Part shown: positions 10,113-22,683 of the stretch, piece after piece | Layout: every line of letters begins with the position of its first letter | Numbering within the stretch: the first letter of the stretch is position 1 | Assembly: GCF_002865645.1 (NCBI RefSeq) | Contig: NW_020194512.1 | Coordinates: 1,275,119 to 1,339,118 of the forward strand | DNA from: Hyaloscypha bicolor E | Taxonomy: Eukaryota > Ascomycota > Leotiomycetes > Helotiales > Hyaloscyphaceae | Direction of reading: 5' to 3' | DNA length: 64,000 nucleotides | Position numbers and translations under genes: made by a program | Notes under the pieces: model-generated | Told to the model about the DNA's origin: nothing | What the model saw: the letters and a program-made list of their open reading frames with translations, nothing else | The model's database searches: none

Positions 10113-11736
10113 ATTATTATTATCATTTCAGATATGAAAGATAATTGAATTATGATTAGGATGATTCAGACCTTTCGGAGCGAGGCATAGACGTTTTGGG
10201 AAATATGGTTTCGGAGCTGGCGGATATTCTATATCTTTCGCTCATATTTCTATCTATATTCCAGTCTTCCGTTATCCCTTCCTCCAATATCGTCTCCTCC
10301 CATTCCTATGATCTCCTCTTCCCCTGCTTCCTCTATATCTATTAAGCTCATTATATCCATCATGCCTCCTATATCTCTCATTCCCTCTACCTCTATATAG
10401 AGCATTAGGTACCCTAAACGGAATGCCTGGTGCGTTCGATTCCCCCCCAATCCTCATCAGCTCTTATTCCGCATATATGACATGAAAAAAAAAAATCACT
10501 CCACACCCCTTCTATAACTATATAGTATTTAAAAGGGCCCCTCGGTCTCTTCTTATTACTATAAGTAGTATAAGCTTAAGAGAATTCGGTTCTATAAGTA
10601 TATACTAAGCTTGCCTCTAGATTTGCCTTGCCTTTCTCTAATCCCTTTAGCTCCCTGCCCTAGTATAGCTTTATCTCTCTAACTTTAGCCTTATTATTAA
10701 TTCACTTTATTACTTTAGTAGTATTATTGGGTAGTATAAGGAGATTAAAGTATTATTATAGAGGAGGAGGAGAAGATTATATATAAGGAGGAAATCGAGG
10801 AGTAAAGGGGTTTATTAGTTAAATATATTAACGGGAGAGAATATTATAGACTAAGTCTGGATTATTAGAGGATATATTATAAATATTATCTTTCTGCTTA
10901 TTTATAGCTTTATTGCCTTTTCTACTGCTTTTGCCTTTACTAGAGCCGCTGCCTAAAGCCATATTTAATATATCTTTAATAAAGGAAAGCTTTAATAATA
11001 GTATTATATATCGGAATCGAAGTTGTTTTCGGAAGGAAATTAAGGTTAAGGTTAAGGCTAAGGTTAAAGCTAGTATAGCTATATCTTTATTATTTACCTT
11101 TGGGATATAAAGATATATATTTAATATAATTATTTAAATCCGAATAAATTTATAATAAATAATGCCTGAAAATGGAAATATTAGTATTTAATAGCTCTAG
11201 GTTAAGTATATTTAAATATTAAAAAAATTATAATTTTAGGTATTATAGTTATAAAGATAAAGATATAAATATTCTTTCTTTTACTAACTTATAAAAGCTA
11301 AGGTATACTAATAATAATTAAACTATACTTAACTTATATAGTTAGCTAATTTACTTTACTAATTATAAATAATTCGAGGTAATTTAAATCTTCTTAAATC
11401 TCTATATATAGCTTATTATATAAACTTCTATATTTCTATATTTAGTAATACTATAATTATAATTTTTAGATAAGAAGAATTCCCTTATTCTAGTATATAT
11501 AATTATATTTATTTCTTATTTTTCAAATATATAGTTATTAAATTAGAGAGACTTAAGAATTCTAAATAATACTTTCTCTTAAGAGATATATATCCTTAAT
11601 AAATAGTAAAAGTAAATATAGAATTATATAATAATATAACTATCCTATACTAGTAACTTTATTTTCTATAAAACTATAACTCTATTCTATCTTTGCTCTA
11701 AAACCTCTATTCTTTTTCTATATTTTTTCGACTTTA

Positions 11737-12082
11737 CTATTAATACCAAGAGCTTCTGCCCTCTACTAATACCTTCTCTATTAATACCTTTATTAATATC
11801 TTTATTAATACCTCTATTAATACTAAGAGCTAGTATCTAACTACCTTATAACCTTCCTCTCTTCCTCCTTACCCCTTCTTATTCCTTTTCTAAATCCCTT
11901 TTCCGAATTCCTTTTCCGAATTCCTCTTTCTTTAATACTTCTTCTATTAATACCAAGAACTAGTATCTGACTGCCTTATAACCTTTTTTTCCTTCTCTAA
12001 ACTTCTCTAAACCCTTTCTCTAAACCCCTTCTCCTTTAATATTTCTACTAATAATACTAAAAGCTAGTACCTAACTATTACT
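11737..12082. repeat. imperfect repeats inside the AT-rich element
   Basis: A CTATTAATACyAAGArCT core (y = C/T, r = A/G) recurs at 11737, 11814, 11944 and, diverged, near 12047. In the two middle copies it extends through AGTATCTrACTrCC and TTATAACC. The spacing is irregular (77, 130 and about 103 bp). It could be a decayed coding repeat on the minus strand or a non-coding subterminal array. Confidence 0.55.
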
Positions 12083-14780
12083 TCCGGGTTACTTTTATCC
12101 AGAACTCCTATACTATAAGTCTTTAACCTACTTATTTCTTAGAAAGCTAAATTTTAGATTCCTCTTTCTTTTCTCTAATATCTTCTTTTTCCCTTTTCTA
12201 ATACCTTTTATATCTTTGGGCCCTTTGGGAGTACTTTTTCTCGAACTTCCAAAAAAGAGGCTAACTTCTATTTAGATTCCTCCGAACTTTAATACCTCTT
12301 CCTCTTCTTTAATACTTATAAAAGCCTTCGGGCTACTACTAAGTACTCCTATTCTTTATTTTAGAATATATACTAACTTATTTTTATAGGAAATAGCCCT
12401 TTTTTCTCTAATCTCGACTTCTTTAATATATACTTCTCGCCTTTAGGCTATTTAGATATCTTCCCGTTTGCTTTTACGGAATATATACTAACTTACTTTT
12501 TAGTTTCCCTTGCCTTATTTTTCCTTTAATATTACCGTATATATATCTAGTTAGTACTAGTTCTTATAGCCTATAGTTAGGCTTTCTATTTATTAAATAT
12601 CCGGGTATTTTATTTTATTTTTGCTTTATATATTTTGTTTTATATACTTTATTTTTCTTTTATTATAGGTTAGGACTCAAATAGTATTTACCTTAAGTAT
12701 TTATACTCTCGGGTATATAAGACTCCTATAGATCTTTCGGGATTATAAACTAGCCTACTTTGGTTCGGGAAAGCTTTCTTAAGAGTATTTCAGGAATTAT
12801 AGTATTTACTATAACCCTTCCTAAAGATTAATATAGTATAGGTATTTCTGGTCTATTCTCTCTCTATAGAGCAAACCGCTGCCCTAAGTCTATATAAAAG
12901 TCCTAATTATTCCTTGAGTTAAAGTATAGGTATTTCTTATTTCTATTAAATTAGGTATAAAGGATAATAGGCGCCTTCGGGCTAGACTATAATACTAGTT
13001 AAGTACTAAGACTCCCTATACCTATCTTATAAACTTATAATTTGAGATATATTATATTTAATAGGGCTTCTATATCTAATTGCTTTATACTATAGTAAAA
13101 TGTCTTAGTATTATAGTTAGGAGAGTTCTGCTTTATAATCTTATTTACTACTTATAGATTTTCTAGCTAATAAGTCTTGGCTAATAGCTAAGAAACTTAT
13201 TAGCTACTTTATCTAAAGCCTCTAGGAGCGGGAAGTTACCTTAATAAAGACTTAGTATTAAAAATAGGTTTAACTAATTAATTCAAATAAGGAGTTTATA
13301 ATAAGAATCTTTATATATAAGTAATTTCATATAATAAACTCAAGTCCCTGTCCCTGGTTATACGAGTGAGCTATATAAGAAACTCTTTCTGGCCTATTAG
13401 AGTAGTTCTTATTCCTGGTTATATAAGTTATAATATATAATAAACTCAAACTTTTCTTGGATTATCTTTAGAAGAATTAGTAAGCTTTTCTAGATAGACT
13501 TATTAAGGCCTTGGTTTTTAAAAGTATTAGTTTAGCCTTCTTACTTTCCTCTTAGGTAATAGTTCGGCTCTCAGAAATCATATATAAATATTAGAATGAA
13601 TAAGGAGATATACTATATATACTTTCTAGATAGATTAGAATAGAACCTATAGGATTCCCGTAATATTTTTATTAAATCTATAGTACTAGCTAGTAAAGAC
13701 TTTAATAACCTTAATAAGACTTGAATTATAAGCCCGGTCCTTAGATTTCCCGCTTAACTTGAAAATTGAATAGTCTATAATAGGTTACCTATTATAGAAT
13801 ATATTATACTCTTTTCCCAAAGAGTACCGGATACTAGTAATAGTCCGGAAGCCCTAAAGCCCTTAAGACTCTTTATAAGTTTCAGGCTTTGGGACTTTTC
13901 TATAGCTAGCTAATTATATAGAGTTATATAACTATACGGGTCCGGTATTAATATAAAGTAATTAGTAACTTTATATATAGATATAGTATGGTTTTTAGTA
14001 TAGCTAGTCTAATATATTATATATTCATATATAAATGCCTATAATTTTATTATTATAATATAATATATCCTTAATATATTCTTAATATAAAAATCCTTTT
14101 ATAACCCTAGACTTTTAGGAGCCTCTTCTATACTAAAGGCAGAATATATAATACTATTTGAATATTAAACTCAAAAGGCAAAGAATTATAAAGGCCCTAA
14201 TAATTATAAGACTTTATAAACTTAGGTAAATTTGAGTATTATAAAAGCATTAAATTTAGTAGCCTAACTTTTAAATTATATAAGAACTAATTAAAGAGTA
14301 TTATTTTAAAGTATTAATTATAAATTCCAAGTATATATATATTTATAAGGAAATAAGACCCAAAATAATACTAAGCTAATTACAAGATATAGGAAAAAGT
14401 ATATTAGATATTAGGTCTATTTTTTCTTAATTACCTTAATCTCGGCAGATATTTATATATAATTTATTAGATCTTATATAATAGGTTTATTTAGGAAAAG
14501 TAAGGTTAATTAGCCTAGGAAGTTTAATAATAATAGTTAGACTTCCGTTCGGGGTAATAAGTAGAGTACTAGTAGTAGCCCGGATACCTTGGGTTTTACC
14601 TATAAAGCTAAAGATATTATACCCGTTAATTCTCTATATCTAATAAGAAAAAGAAATAGTATATTTATATCTCTAATATACCCATTACTATAGAGTAATA
14701 CTTATATGGTTTATAAGATTAACTATAGTTCCCTCTACTAGAGGAGAGAATAGTAAAATTAAAGAAGAATCTAATAACCT

Positions 14781-14811
14781 ACTATTATTATTATTATTAT
14801 TATTATTATTA
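14781..14811. repeat. TTA trinucleotide microsatellite
   Basis: About ten uninterrupted TTA units. Confidence 0.85.
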
Positions 14812-14969
14812 GAATTAGCTTTGGTAGTACTTTTAGTAATACTTTCCGTATTATCTTATGGCTCCTAGAAGTCGGTAAGTAGAGAAGAATCCTAGTATAT
14901 ATAAGTTAATTAAACCTAAAAACAAAAAAGGGTCTATAGAAGAAATAAAAAGTAGAAGCCAGAATTAAA

Positions 14970-17160
14970 AAAAAGAATTATATATATATTTTTATTTGCC
15001 TACTAGTTTATTAGATCCCTCCTTACTCTTAAAGTCTTATACCTATACTAGCGGGTAATACTCTCCTGGGCTCTCTGGGCCTCCTTAATCTATTATTTAA
15101 TCTTTTCAAGTTACTATATCTTCTAAATATTTTCTAGTTCTTTATAAGTAACTTTAAGACAAAGATCTTTATATAGAGTTTCTTTCTAAGTATTTTCTAG
15201 CTCTTTATAAGCAATTTTAAGACAAATATCTTTATATAAAGTCTTATCCTGGTATAAAATAAGGAAAATTATCCAGATGCCCTTAGGACCCAGATATATA
15301 CTATAGTAGGAAAGATTAAAGATAGTTTAAATAGAACCTGGTAAGACCGTAAGTTCCTGGGCTCTTTTACTATTAGGACTAGTATAGAATACTAATTTAT
15401 TCGTATTATTAATAAATTAATAATAGTAGATAGGTCCGCTAATATAAAGAGAGAAGTAAGAGAGTAGTTACTAAGAAACTATATTAGAAAGAATAGAAAA
15501 AACTCGATTATTTATTTTAAATCAAAAGCCACTTATTAAAAAATATCTATTAGAATTCGTATAGAGAATCTAGTAAAAGAAATAGAAGAAAACTTACTAT
15601 TAACTTCTTTAGAAAGTTAGATAGTTCTTTATTTAGCTCTCTAATTCTTTATATTATTAAATATCTACTTATAGAGAACTAGCTATAAAACCACGGTCTA
15701 TAATTTCATAAGACTAGATCCGGCCATATTTTGATTTATAAGATCTTAAAAGACTTTAGGTAGCCTATTACTGGTATAAGGAGCTATAGCCTGGGTAGCG
15801 GCCTGAGTAACTCTCGTATTTATAGCCCGTTAAGCTTATATAGTAGTATAAGTATTACTAGAAGAGTAATTAGGTCGAGTAATATAGCTTATAATAAAAG
15901 GGAATACGGAAGGAAGTAGTTATAGGGCCATTAGAGTAGGAGAAGCCTGGGATAGAGTAGAACTAGTACCTGGCGGCTATATAGTAATAGTAACTAGAGG
16001 AATAGGTATAGTAGATATTCCTGGAAGAAAAGATACGGGATAAGGATACTAAGAAGAGCTAGGGATTTAAAGTATTTCAGGTATAAAGAGGGAAATAGAT
16101 ACGGACGGAATTCTAGAGCTATAAGGTTCAAGTCTACTAGTATTACTACTCTGGGCAAGTAAAGCAGCGGCTTCTATATTATATTTATTATTAGTAAATT
16201 AATAGAACTTATAATATTAGATATTATTATACTAGTATTTGGCCGCAAGATATATAGTATTAGAGCAGGTTTTGAGAAATAATAGTACTATTTTGAGAGA
16301 TAAGAATTTGAGAATATAGAATATTTATATAGTAGATAAACTTAATAATTCTATTAGTACTACTCTTAAAAGTAAGAAGGGGGTTTCGAAAATAATATAT
16401 TTAATAATAAATAATACCTATCTTAATATATCTAGTTACTTCGTAACTAGCTCATTTAACTACCCTATATTATTAGAAGTATTACTAATAAAGGGCTATT
16501 CCTGGATAAAGTCCTGGACTATTAGAAACTATACGGGTATCTTTCTGGCCTATATATTATTTATATATTTTATATTTATTAGGATAACTTACTTAAGAAT
16601 TCCATTCTATATAATAGTAATATTATATTTACTAGTTAGCTTCTCGGACTCTCTTAATATTAGTAGCTGCCCTGAGGCTATATATATCCGGACTATATAT
16701 TGGAGCTAGTAGTAAGCTTAAATATATAGTTAGTTACTATTTCTATTAGTATCTCCTATATAAATATTGGCTATATTTATACTATAAGATATAAGCTTCT
16801 AATAGTATTACTCTAGTATTTCTCTCGGCAGAAACTCGTTAATATCTATATTAGTATATAAGTAAACTATTCGTATAGAGCTATATAAGGTTATATTACT
16901 TATCCCAAACTAAGTAATTATTAAGGATTATATTATAAAGCTCTATATCTATAGGGCGACCCTAGTACTATACCTTGCCTGGGGGCCTTATATATAGTCT
17001 AAATAGCTTACCGGCTACTATATTAGGCCTAGATCTGTCTTTTCTAATCTTATAGATATTCTATAAGTCTATAAACCTATATATCTTATTTTGGATTCGC
17101 TATATATAAAGTACTAGTAGAGTAATCCGATCCTATAGGTATTAGTAATTATAATCCCCG
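14970..17160 (-). pseudogene. possible decayed coding region(s) of the element
   Basis: Minus-strand frames in this interval read protein-like stretches separated mainly by TAA and TAG codons, the stops made from Gln codons by C to T change. The clearest part is 15,125-15,242, where a 63-bp in-frame duplication encodes a Lys/Glu/Leu-rich unit (YKELEN repeated), followed downstream by a charged, coiled-coil-like end. No transposase or polymerase motif was identified, so the product is unknown. Confidence 0.3.
15125..15242 (-). repeat. 63-bp tandem duplication (21 codons)
   Basis: Two adjacent copies, 15125-15179 and 15188-15242, share TATTTTCTAG, CTTTATAAG and TTTTAAGAC-like blocks at exactly 63-bp offset. 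Both stay in one minus-strand frame giving YKELEN. A multiple of three suggests the duplication happened while the sequence was still coding. Confidence 0.6.
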
Positions 17161-18837
17161 GTATAGGCTAGTTCCTAAAAGTAGTTCTATATATACTAAT
17201 TAGAATTAGTTATATAATCCGGTACTATAATACTAGACCTAATAGCCTTAATAAAAAGCGGTATAATTATTGGTATCTAATACTTTCTTCTAATAATAGA
17301 AAGAATAAGGGGCAGATATAGGGAAACGGAATTACTTATATACTACTAGTATAGCTAGCTCTTCTAAAGCTCCTGCTACCAGGATTTAACCTACTAATTC
17401 TCGGTACTTTTCCTAGAAATAAAGTAGTTCTCTATATATATAACTAATGGATTGGCTATTTACGAGAATATAAAATATACTTCGGTAATAAGGGAGAGTT
17501 TAGAGCCTCGATTAGCCCTAAAGAAGTAAGGATAGTAGCCTATTTGAGTATAAATCTAAAGATATTATTATATAACCAAATAGATAGTCTAATTAGAGAT
17601 TCTAATATATACCTAGATAATATTATGTAAATAAGTATTAATATAAGTATATATCTCGATCCCAAATAGTAATAGTTTATTATATCTATTAATTAACTAA
17701 ATCTAGTCTGGCCCAGGTATAATATATTCTCCCTTCTTAGACTATATCTATTATATTCGTAGTATAATTGCCTTGGGATCCAGGAATTATAATATTATAT
17801 ATAAGCTCTCCTTATAGATAATAAAATATATTAGTAAATAAGGCTCTAATCTTCTAAGCTAGGGCAAAATAGTAAAGTATAGAAAGACTAACCGGGTTAC
17901 TAGTAAACCTTATTAACGGAAGTATATATATAAATACCGCCGTCTATAACCTGTAACCCGCCTATTATTTAGCTTATTCTATAGTATTATAAATAGTTAC
18001 TCGTCCGCCGCTTGCCTGTCTATTATAGTTATATGGCAAATAAGACTAAGCTTCTTATATATACGGACGACTCTAGTAATTAAAGCTATATAACTATAAT
18101 CCTCAAGATCCTTAAGTATTTCCTTATCTATATCTTCCAGATAATATAGGATTATAATCTATATATAAAGAAAAGGTATATTTACTATTTAAGTATATAT
18201 TTGGATATTTTATTCTTATAGTTACTATTAGACCGTATATGAATTAACTGAGATTCTATATAAATCTTTTAATCTATTTGCAATTTCTTCTTAATTAATA
18301 TTTATATGAGCCTATTTAGTAATAGCTTCGTAATATGGTAATAGATTTATTAAAAGTTATAGTATTATTTTAATAAAATCTACTAAGTTATTTTAATAGG
18401 GGTTAAGTTCAGGGTATACTTTACTATTATAATATACTTTCTAGTAATATAAGTACTAAAAAACTCGAGTAATATTACTCCTATATAATTTTGTTAATTA
18501 ATTGCCAAAAAAAAGTAATTAGCCGGCTTCTTAGTTATTTTAATAGTTTAATTTTCTTATTTCTAACCTCGGGAATATTAAGGAAGTCATTAGACCCTGT
18601 TAATAGCGTTATCCTAGAAGGGCTTATAGCCTGTAATCACCTGACCATAGTAATTTGTAATAAATACTCAATTTTATATTATACTACCCGGCCTAATTTT
18701 GGCACGATTTCACACGGTAGTATGGGCTCTCACTTCGTTAATTAGACAAGCAAGCAGCCTTACTATTATTGCGTTATCCAAGCCGAAAGTCACGTGTGGG
18801 TGCTATACCCCTAATTAGGAATTCTGCCTTGGGGAGG

Positions 18838-18937
18838 AGGGGGGGGGGGGGGCGGGGCGCCAGTGCGAAAATCAGAAAATCAGAAAATCACTTTTCGCTT
18901 CTCGGATTTGTCCGCTAGCTAGCTGTGGGCCTCAGTA
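18838..18937 (-). repeat. right terminal inverted repeat with (GAAAATCA)3
   Basis: Mirror of the left repeat: a G-run, GGGGCGCC, three exact copies of GAAAATCA (18867-18890), CTTTTCGCTTCTCGGATTTG, TCCGCTAG and the end GGCCTCAGTA. Confidence 0.85.
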
Positions 18938-18942
18938 GGGAG
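18938..18942. repeat. target-site duplication, right copy (GGGAG)
   Basis: Matches 10015-10019 and directly abuts the element end. Confidence 0.6.
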
Positions 18943-19359
18943 CTAGAATTTGACCGGGTCGAAAGATCCTAGAGAGCCATCTTTTAAAAGTTCGAAACTG
19001 CTATCCTAGCCAGACTTCAAACATTACAAAGCACCGGCTCTCAATTGCACCGGTGAGCCTTGTTTTGGTAGCAAAATCTCTATCAGAATGGCCACTGGCT
19101 TCGGTTCTGTATCCTGATTCGGACGTGGACCGTAACCTCGGCCCACGAGTCATTCCCCTCTTGCTTGTTACGACATGAAAAGTTCCACAGCATGAAGGAT
19201 TGACAACCAATACGCAATTCAGCAACGGCTGAGACGCCTCACCATCTATAGGATCATCCCAATCTTTACTCTTGCGGCCGTCTTCCTGTTTGTAATCGCT
19301 TTTCCCGTGCCGCCTCTCCTGCATGTCATCTCAAAGCTGCCACATCCCCGTTTGAGAGG

Positions 19360-19366
19360 TATATAA
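19360..19366 (+). promoter_or_regulatory. TATA box of the reductase gene
   Basis: TATATAA lies 65 bp before the chosen ATG (19425) and only 26 bp before an earlier in-frame ATG (19392). This spacing favours 19425 as the start. Confidence 0.55.
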
Positions 19367-19424
19367 CCAGAGAGCCCCAGGAGAAGTAGAGATGGGGAAT
19401 CAAGTCAAGAGAAAGCACAACATC

Positions 19425-20661
19425 ATGTCTCAATCAACATACACATCCGTCGTCCTGGCTCAACGCCCAAAGGCCACTATCGTCCCCGGCGAGACCTTCA
19501 CGCTGAAGCAGAACAGGATGATCTCAGAGGCTGACCTGAAAGATGGACAAGTTCTCGTCGAGACCCTCTACTTGTCTCTCGACCCCGCAATGCGAGGATG
19601 GCTCAACGGTACCTCCCCCTTTCTCCTCCTCTCAACCCCTACCAAGCCGCATCGAACCCTCTCACGTGACAAATGGCTAACATCAACAGATACACGCTCC
19701 TACGTGCCCCCCGTTCAAATCGGCGAGCTCATGCGCGGCTTCGTAATCGGCAAGATCGTCGCCTCCAAATCCCCCTCCTTCACCCCCGGGAACTACGTTA
19801 CATGTAGCCCAGGCTGGACCGAGCTCTCGATCCAAGACGCCAAAGCCGTCTCCCTGCTCGAAGTGCCTCCCCACGGAAAAGTGACCGACGCGCTCGGCGT
19901 CCTCGGCGGCACCGGCCTCACAGCCTACTTCGGTATGACAGACATCGGCAGAATCCAACCCGGGGATTTCGTCGCCGTGTCTGGCGCCGCAGGAGCCACG
20001 GGATCCGTCGCCTGCCAAATCGCAAAGATCAAAGGGGCCACAGTCCTGGGATTGGCGGGAAGTGATGACAAAGTAGCGTGGTTGAAAGAGCTGGGTTGTG
20101 ATGAGGCGCTCAATTACAAAGATCCGGAGTTCAGGGAGAAGTTCAAGGAGGCGACGAAGGGGCTGATTGATGTTTTCTTTGATAATGTGGGAGGGGAGAT
20201 TCTGGAGGCGGCTCTGAGTAGGGCGAAGCCGCATGCGAGGTTTGTGATGTGTGGTGCTATCAGTCAGTATAATAATGCGAAGCCTGTTGGGCCGAAGGTA
20301 TGGTTTTTTTTCTCTGGTTTAAGGCGAGGAATGGGGAAGAGGCTGATGGAAGACAGAATATCTCGATGGTTATTGCTATGCGGATCAAGATGCAAGGGTT
20401 CCTCGTCTTTGACTACGCGAAGGAATACCCGGCTGCCAAAGAGCAACTTACTCAATGGCTGGCAGAAGGCAAGCTCCAGCGAAAAGAGACAATTGTTAAG
20501 GGTGGGTTGAAGGCTGCTGAGCAAGCGCTGATGGATTTGTACAATGGTATCAATACAGGTATGTCTCGTTGTGAAGATTCTAGAATGAGAAGCTGACAGT
20601 GAAAGGAAAACTGCTGGTTGAGGTTAAGGCTGAGGACGCTGGGGTGGAATCAAGACTGTAG
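19425..20661 (+). CDS. NADP-dependent double-bond reductase, MDR superfamily (leukotriene B4 dehydrogenase-like)
   Basis: Exons 19425-19608, 19690-20297, 20357-20558 and 20606-20661 give 349 residues, the usual family length. The first intron is 81 nt, a multiple of three, so the frame looks continuous, but removing it restores the family sequence MRGWLND/ARSYVPPVQIGE-type (here GWLN-DTRSYVPPVQIGELMRG). The nucleotide-binding loop SGAAGATGSVACQIA is at about residue 160, followed by LGCDEALNYKD and FDNVGGEILEAAL, typical of the zinc-independent PTGR/curA branch. These enzymes reduce the C=C bond of alpha,beta-unsaturated carbonyls in the cytosol. The C-terminus GINTGKLLVEV is also typical. 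It stands alone directly beside the 8.9-kb element and is undamaged. Confidence 0.9.
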
Positions 20662-20781
20662 GATAGTTTTGCAGAAGGCAGGATTGAAATGTTTCTCTAT
20701 GCCTTACTGACACGTAAGAATTAGCCTTGTTCGGAATAGTTCTGTGTTTCCATCATGCATCTCTCCACTAGTCAACCATGC

Positions 20782-21741
20782 TCATTCTGAGCTTGAAGTC
20801 CAGGCTTCAGGTGATTTCTCTGCACCTGCCTCGAGCAGCCGCTGGAGTTCCCATTCAATGCCCACCAAATTGTCCCTCCAATATTTGTCTCCATGCAACT
20901 CTCTCAGGGTCATGAAAATTTCCCAAGTTCTTTTGGCTGATTGGAGATGTTTCATGTTGAACCAACCAAGTTTTTGGGCCTCCGGAACGATCGCCAGGAA
21001 AACTCTCGTCTTTTCCATCATCGCTCCGTCTGCCACTTCCCGACAAGTCCAGACCCAACCCTGATCTCCAGTAGAATTGACTGCAAGCTCAATCTGTTCT
21101 TTCGCAATGTGTAAGTAGAACAACACCCATTTCAAGTTCGGCAACTCTTGACTAATGTAGTGGCATAAACGAACGGACTCCAGGGTAAAGCTGAATGGGC
21201 GGGATTTCGTGACAGCTAAATTGAGAGAAAGGTATTGGATATGCTGCAACAGTGGAGCAAGAGAGGCCAGCCAGCTACGAGATGACTGTGCGGTGTTAGC
21301 TTGGCCCTTCAAAGTTGTGGGGCTGCTTGACACACACCAACAGGCCGTTTTCTCTTCGATTCGCAGCAGGTCAATTGCAAAACAAGGTTCTTTCCGACGA
21401 AGGTAAGGAACAAATCGAGCAGCTTTCGAGCTACCTCAGGGGGAGTCTTCCCCTCCAACATTCTTAAACTGAAAGTTCCTCCCCGCGATATTCGATAGAG
21501 TTTCTCGGCAGTGCCTTGAATGAAGCAGAATTGCGTTATTTTGCCTTTGCCAATTCGGAGGCCGGGCAGGGTGGTGCGAGAGGAGGGGATCCAGTCACGA
21601 AATAGGATGCGATTCATTGAGTCGAGCCAGAGCTTTCTGCAATTTCTCTTACCTCTGAGGCGCGGCGGTAGCAGGTAATCAAAAACTTTGTCAAGAAGCT
21701 CTTTTGGTAGGGCTCCAACGCTTAGTATGAACGGTGGAATA
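20782..21741 (-). CDS. F-box-like hypothetical protein, 5' end unresolved
   Basis: The minus strand reads GALPKELLDKVFDYLLPP, an F-box-like start, followed by KLWLDSMNRILFRDW and a helical region. A 56-nt intron (21286-21341, donor GTTGGT, GCTAAC branch site, acceptor CACAG) joins two phase-0 exons and continues with SRSWLASLAPLLQHIQYLSLNL to the stop at 20782, ending WTSSSE. F-box proteins present substrates to SCF ubiquitin ligases; the rest of this protein is unrecognised. No ATG is available upstream in frame before a stop at about 21750. Either a first exon lies further up (for instance the frame starting ATG at 21993) or the gene is broken. The end given is the last supported acceptor-like site. 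Confidence 0.5.
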
Positions 21742-22683
21742 CTGGGCAGTTGTCAGGACTGCTCTGGTATCAAGAATGGAAGACGCATGCTCTTGTACTC
21801 CCTAGAAATGCTTCGAGAGCAGCAGACCACACTTTTGGGAATCCTCGCGGTGGAATCCACAAGCTGTGCCGAGATAGGGATTGACCTCTGGGGCTTCTAC
21901 AACTTTTGGAACTTCTGGGAGTCCTGGGAGTTCTGGTCTTGTCCTCCTGAAATGGCGCCGAACGCTCTCTACGAGTGGTTTATTGCAGTGCATGGTGATG
22001 TATCGATATTGTCGGGGATGCTTGTTGGTGTTGGCTGATATTTGTTGATGTTTGTTGGTGATGTTGATGATTTGAGTTGTTCCTCAACAGAAGTTCCTCA
22101 GCTGGAGAGGAGAAGTCTGTCACGATCAGTTGAAGAAGTCGCGAGGGATCGTAAGCTCACCTCAAAGATGCCAATACAGTTGCGCTGGCCAGGGCATAAG
22201 GGGCGAAAGCAGCTCCGATTCTCTGATTTGGGTAATCGGAAAGGAACGAACGATGGTAAGTCAGGTCTTGGCAGCAAATGAAATTATTCTTTAACGCAGA
22301 ACTCCCAAGGCTATGCAAAACATCCAATACCCTCACCGTGAAAACAACGCTCCAGCAAGGCTAGCCCAGCACTTCGGCTCAAACCTTCAGTATCAAAACT
22401 TCACGAGCACTCTGTACTTCAGCTCTGCCAGCATTTATTCATCCATCCCCGCAAGCCCTCAGCTGAAGAACACCCCATTCAATCCCCACGACTCATGAGC
22501 AACACACTCCTCTCGCCGAAGCCATCACTTCCGCCAATCCAGCAATTACTCAGCCCAAGTCTTCCGGATCAACTTTGCGAGCAATCTCCAACCCCATAAA
22601 CATCACAAAGACACTTCGCCTCACCCGGACAACTGCATCACATTAGCCTTCTCTCCTCCTCTCCTCTCTCCATCTTAATCCAC
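21742..22683. other. intergenic, no clear gene
   Basis: Contains the possible upstream exon of the F-box-like gene (minus, 21802-21993) with a Pro/Glu/Val repeat. The rest up to the DUF3431 gene end has no supported gene. Confidence 0.4.

Larger units (their letters stand above)
10020..18937. mobile_element. 8.9-kb AT-rich TIR element, heavily mutated (RIP-like)
   Basis: Bounded by inverted repeats beginning TACTGAGGCC, with shared CTAGCGGACAAATCCGAGAA, and flanked by GGGAG. The interior from about 10,480 to 18,700 is dominated by TA-rich sequence and has no open frame longer than about 85 codons; from 11,110 to 18,490 none reaches 60. TpA abundance with near-absence of open frames is what RIP does to repeats in ascomycetes. 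Stop-broken but protein-like frames on the minus strand (about 14,970-17,160) suggest one or more ancient genes read leftwards. The superfamily cannot be assigned by eye: length, TIR and a 5-bp duplication fit a large DNA transposon better than an LTR element. Confidence 0.72.

Noticed and set aside
10425..10450. B-box-like GTTCGATTCC suggesting a tRNA or SINE
   Set aside because: No A-box or acceptor stem around it; it lies in mutated AT-rich DNA.
10020..18937. Starship-type giant element
   Set aside because: No DUF3435 tyrosine recombinase recognised, no cargo genes, and long TIRs with a 5-bp duplication do not fit.
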